DNA of 64,000 nt from Bog-473 sp963787485 (GTDB lineage Bacteria; Actinomycetota; Acidimicrobiia; Acidimicrobiales; RAAP-2). The stretch covers positions 434,001 to 498,000 of the forward strand of contig CAWBDF010000006.1 in the NCBI GenBank assembly GCA_963787485.1, in the 5' to 3' direction. Below the pieces are notes generated by a model that ran no database searches, was not told the origin of the DNA, and worked only from the letters and a program-made list of their open reading frames with translations. This document shows, one piece after another, positions 62,647 to 64,000 of this stretch. A program made the translations under genes and the position numbers. The stretch's first letter is position 1, and every line of letters begins with the position of its first letter.

Positions 62647-64000
62647 GTGAGGCAACGTCGGCCCGTCGTCGTGCTGGTGACGGTGTCGGCTGCGATGGGG
62701 GCGACCGTCGTCAACCTGTCGATCATGAATGTGGCATTGCCGACACTCGGTCGCCAGTTGAGCGCCTCCAATGCGCAGCTCGAATGGATTGTCGCTTCCT
62801 ATTCCCTGACCTTTGCCGGGTTCCTGCTGGCCGCCGGGTCATTGGCCGACCGGGTGGGCCGAAAGCTTGTCTTGATGTCGGGTCTCGGGATCTTCGCGCT
62901 CTGTTCAGCGATGGCCGCGGCCACCAACACGAGCACCGAGCTCATCGCGGCCCGGGCGGGAATGGGCTTCGGGGCGGCGATGATCATGCCGACCACGCTT
63001 TCGATCATCACCAGCGTCTACCCGACCGAGGCCGGCCTGCGGAGTGCGATCGCCGTCTGGGCGGCCACGGCCACGGCCGGGGCGGTTGTGGCGCCGCTGG
63101 TCGCAGGTTCCCTCCTGCGCGTGTTCTGGTGGGGCTCGCTCTTCTTGATGAACGTGGTACTCGCCGTGGTGGTGTTGGTCGCCACGGCGGTGTTCGTCCC
63201 CGAATCCAAACCGAGGAGGGGCGGCAGCGTGGATTGGCCCGGGATCGTGCTCTCGGTCGCATTCTCGGCGTTGCTGGTCTTCGCTCTCATCGAAGGTCCC
63301 AGTCTCGGATGGACCGACCCGATCCTGGTGACCTCGCTCCTCGGATCGATCGTTGTCCTGGTCGGGTTCTGTCTTGTCGAGCTGCACTCGAAGGACCCGC
63401 TGCTCGACGTCCGTCTGTTCCGCAACCGCAGCTTCGCCATCGCATCATGGATCGTCGGCATGCAGTACCTCCTCAGCACCGGGATCGGCTATCTCTCGAC
63501 CCAGTACCTCCAGCTCGTGAGGGGGCTGTCACCCCTCACGGCAGGACTCTGCACGGTGCCGGCGGCGGCCGTGGTCGTGGTCGTCTCGCCGATCGGAGCA
63601 AAGGCGTTCGGACGGTTCGGTGCTCGGGCCATCACAACGGCAGGCATGACGTTGGCCACGATCGCCCTCTTGGCGATCAACCTGACCCAGACCGACAGCT
63701 CGGTGTTCTTCATCGTGGGGCCGGTTGTCCTGCTGAGCGGCGGGATCGCGTTGATGACGCCAGGGACCACGTCTTTGGGGTTGAACGCAGTGCCGCGTGA
63801 TCGGGCCGGTATGGCGTCAGGGACCCAGAGCGCGTCCCGACAGTTGGGAGGAGCACTCGGCGTCGCCGTCTTGGGGAGTGTCCTCGCCGCCCGCTACACC
63901 GCGGTCGTGTCGACCGGAACCTCGGTGCCGCTTCTCCGCGACCACATCCCGGCTGCGAAGCGCTCCCTCGCTGCCGCGCTCGATGTCCACGTGACCGCTT
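62647..64000 (+). CDS. DHA2-type MFS transporter, 3' partial
   Basis: The protein runs to the right edge with no stop (451 codons seen). GTG 62647 gives a first helix VVVLVTVSAAMGATVVNLSI, then IMNVALPTLGRQLSASNAQL and the motif-A-like LLAAGSLADRVGRKLVLMSG. LIAARAGMGFGAAMIMPTTL is the motif C of antiporters, and GMASGTQSASRQLGGALGVA comes near the end. The pattern fits the 14-helix DHA2 (EmrB/QacA) drug exporters. It is divergent from the DUF6282-like operon, with 137 bp between the starts. Substrate unknown. Confidence 0.88.
   Translation, partial: MRQRRPVVVLVTVSAAMGATVVNLSIMNVALPTLGRQLSASNAQLEWIVASYSLTFAGFLLAAGSLADRVGRKLVLMSGLGIFALCSAMAAATNTSTELIAARAGMGFGAAMIMPTTLSIITSVYPTEAGLRSAIAVWAATATAGAVVAPLVAGSLLRVFWWGSLFLMNVVLAVVVLVATAVFVPESKPRRGGSVDWPGIVLSVAFSALLVFALIEGPSLGWTDPILVTSLLGSIVVLVGFCLVELHSKDPLLDVRLFRNRSFAIASWIVGMQYLLSTGIGYLSTQYLQLVRGLSPLTAGLCTVPAAAVVVVVSPIGAKAFGRFGARAITTAGMTLATIALLAINLTQTDSSVFFIVGPVVLLSGGIALMTPGTTSLGLNAVPRDRAGMASGTQSASRQLGGALGVAVLGSVLAARYTAVVSTGTSVPLLRDHIPAAKRSLAAALDVHVTA

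Noticed and set aside
1..64000. tRNA, rRNA and riboswitch search by eye
   Set aside because: I saw no cloverleaf with a T-arm consensus, no rRNA segments and no riboswitch signature I could defend. A covariance-model scan would be needed to exclude small RNAs.

Overview
The window is a GC-rich actinobacterial chromosome segment. The best guess for the lineage is an Acidimicrobiia-type actinomycete. The guess rests on the codon bias, a mycofactocin-type short-chain dehydrogenase, an actinobacterial ars cluster, and a secreted protein with GYWLVASDGG / FGDARFFGS repeats of the kind I associate with that class. I cannot confirm the species.

Bases 1 to about 49,700 are a large exopolysaccharide/capsule locus. 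It opens with the tail of a secreted TIM-barrel-like protein. A Wzz/BY-kinase-like co-polymerase (with no Walker A lysine), a GT4 transferase and an O-antigen-ligase-like membrane protein follow. After these come many glycosyltransferases, a WbsX-type protein, a formyltransferase/beta-propeller fusion, an NAD-sugar epimerase, a WecA/TagO-type initiating transferase and a second secreted repeat protein. Next are a TylF-like methyltransferase and a Wzm/Wzt-type ABC exporter. An insertion-sequence patch (IS110-like, IS1380 and an IS3 remnant) interrupts the locus. Beyond it lie more transferases, a pyruvyltransferase, a capsule-synthesis protein and a compact run encoding NeuB-like synthase, CMP-sugar transferase, KdsC-like phosphatase, GmhA-like isomerase, a TIM-barrel isomerase and an SDR. 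That run looks like a pathway for a CMP-activated ulosonic acid whose identity is open.

Bases 49,800 to 64,000 are ordinary accessory metabolism. They hold a stand-alone M41-like peptidase and a PAP2 phosphatase. A likely catabolic set follows: two NTF2-like proteins, an amidohydrolase, a cupin, a mycofactocin-type SDR and an alpha/beta hydrolase. An arsenic cluster comes next (arsR, divergent operator, arsI-like, aqpS-like, FAD disulfide reductase), then an SDR, an enoyl-CoA hydratase, a DUF6282-like hydrolase and a DHA2-type MFS exporter cut by the window end.

Two features run across the genes. First, more than fifteen genes or IS elements carry single-base shifts, nearly all +1. This fits uncorrected long-read insertions better than decay, so many entries typed as pseudogene may be intact in the organism. 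Second, a CCCCTAGGGG-type palindrome, often followed by GTTGCCC or GTTGATCCCC, recurs ahead of several polysaccharide transcription units and is a candidate regulon operator.
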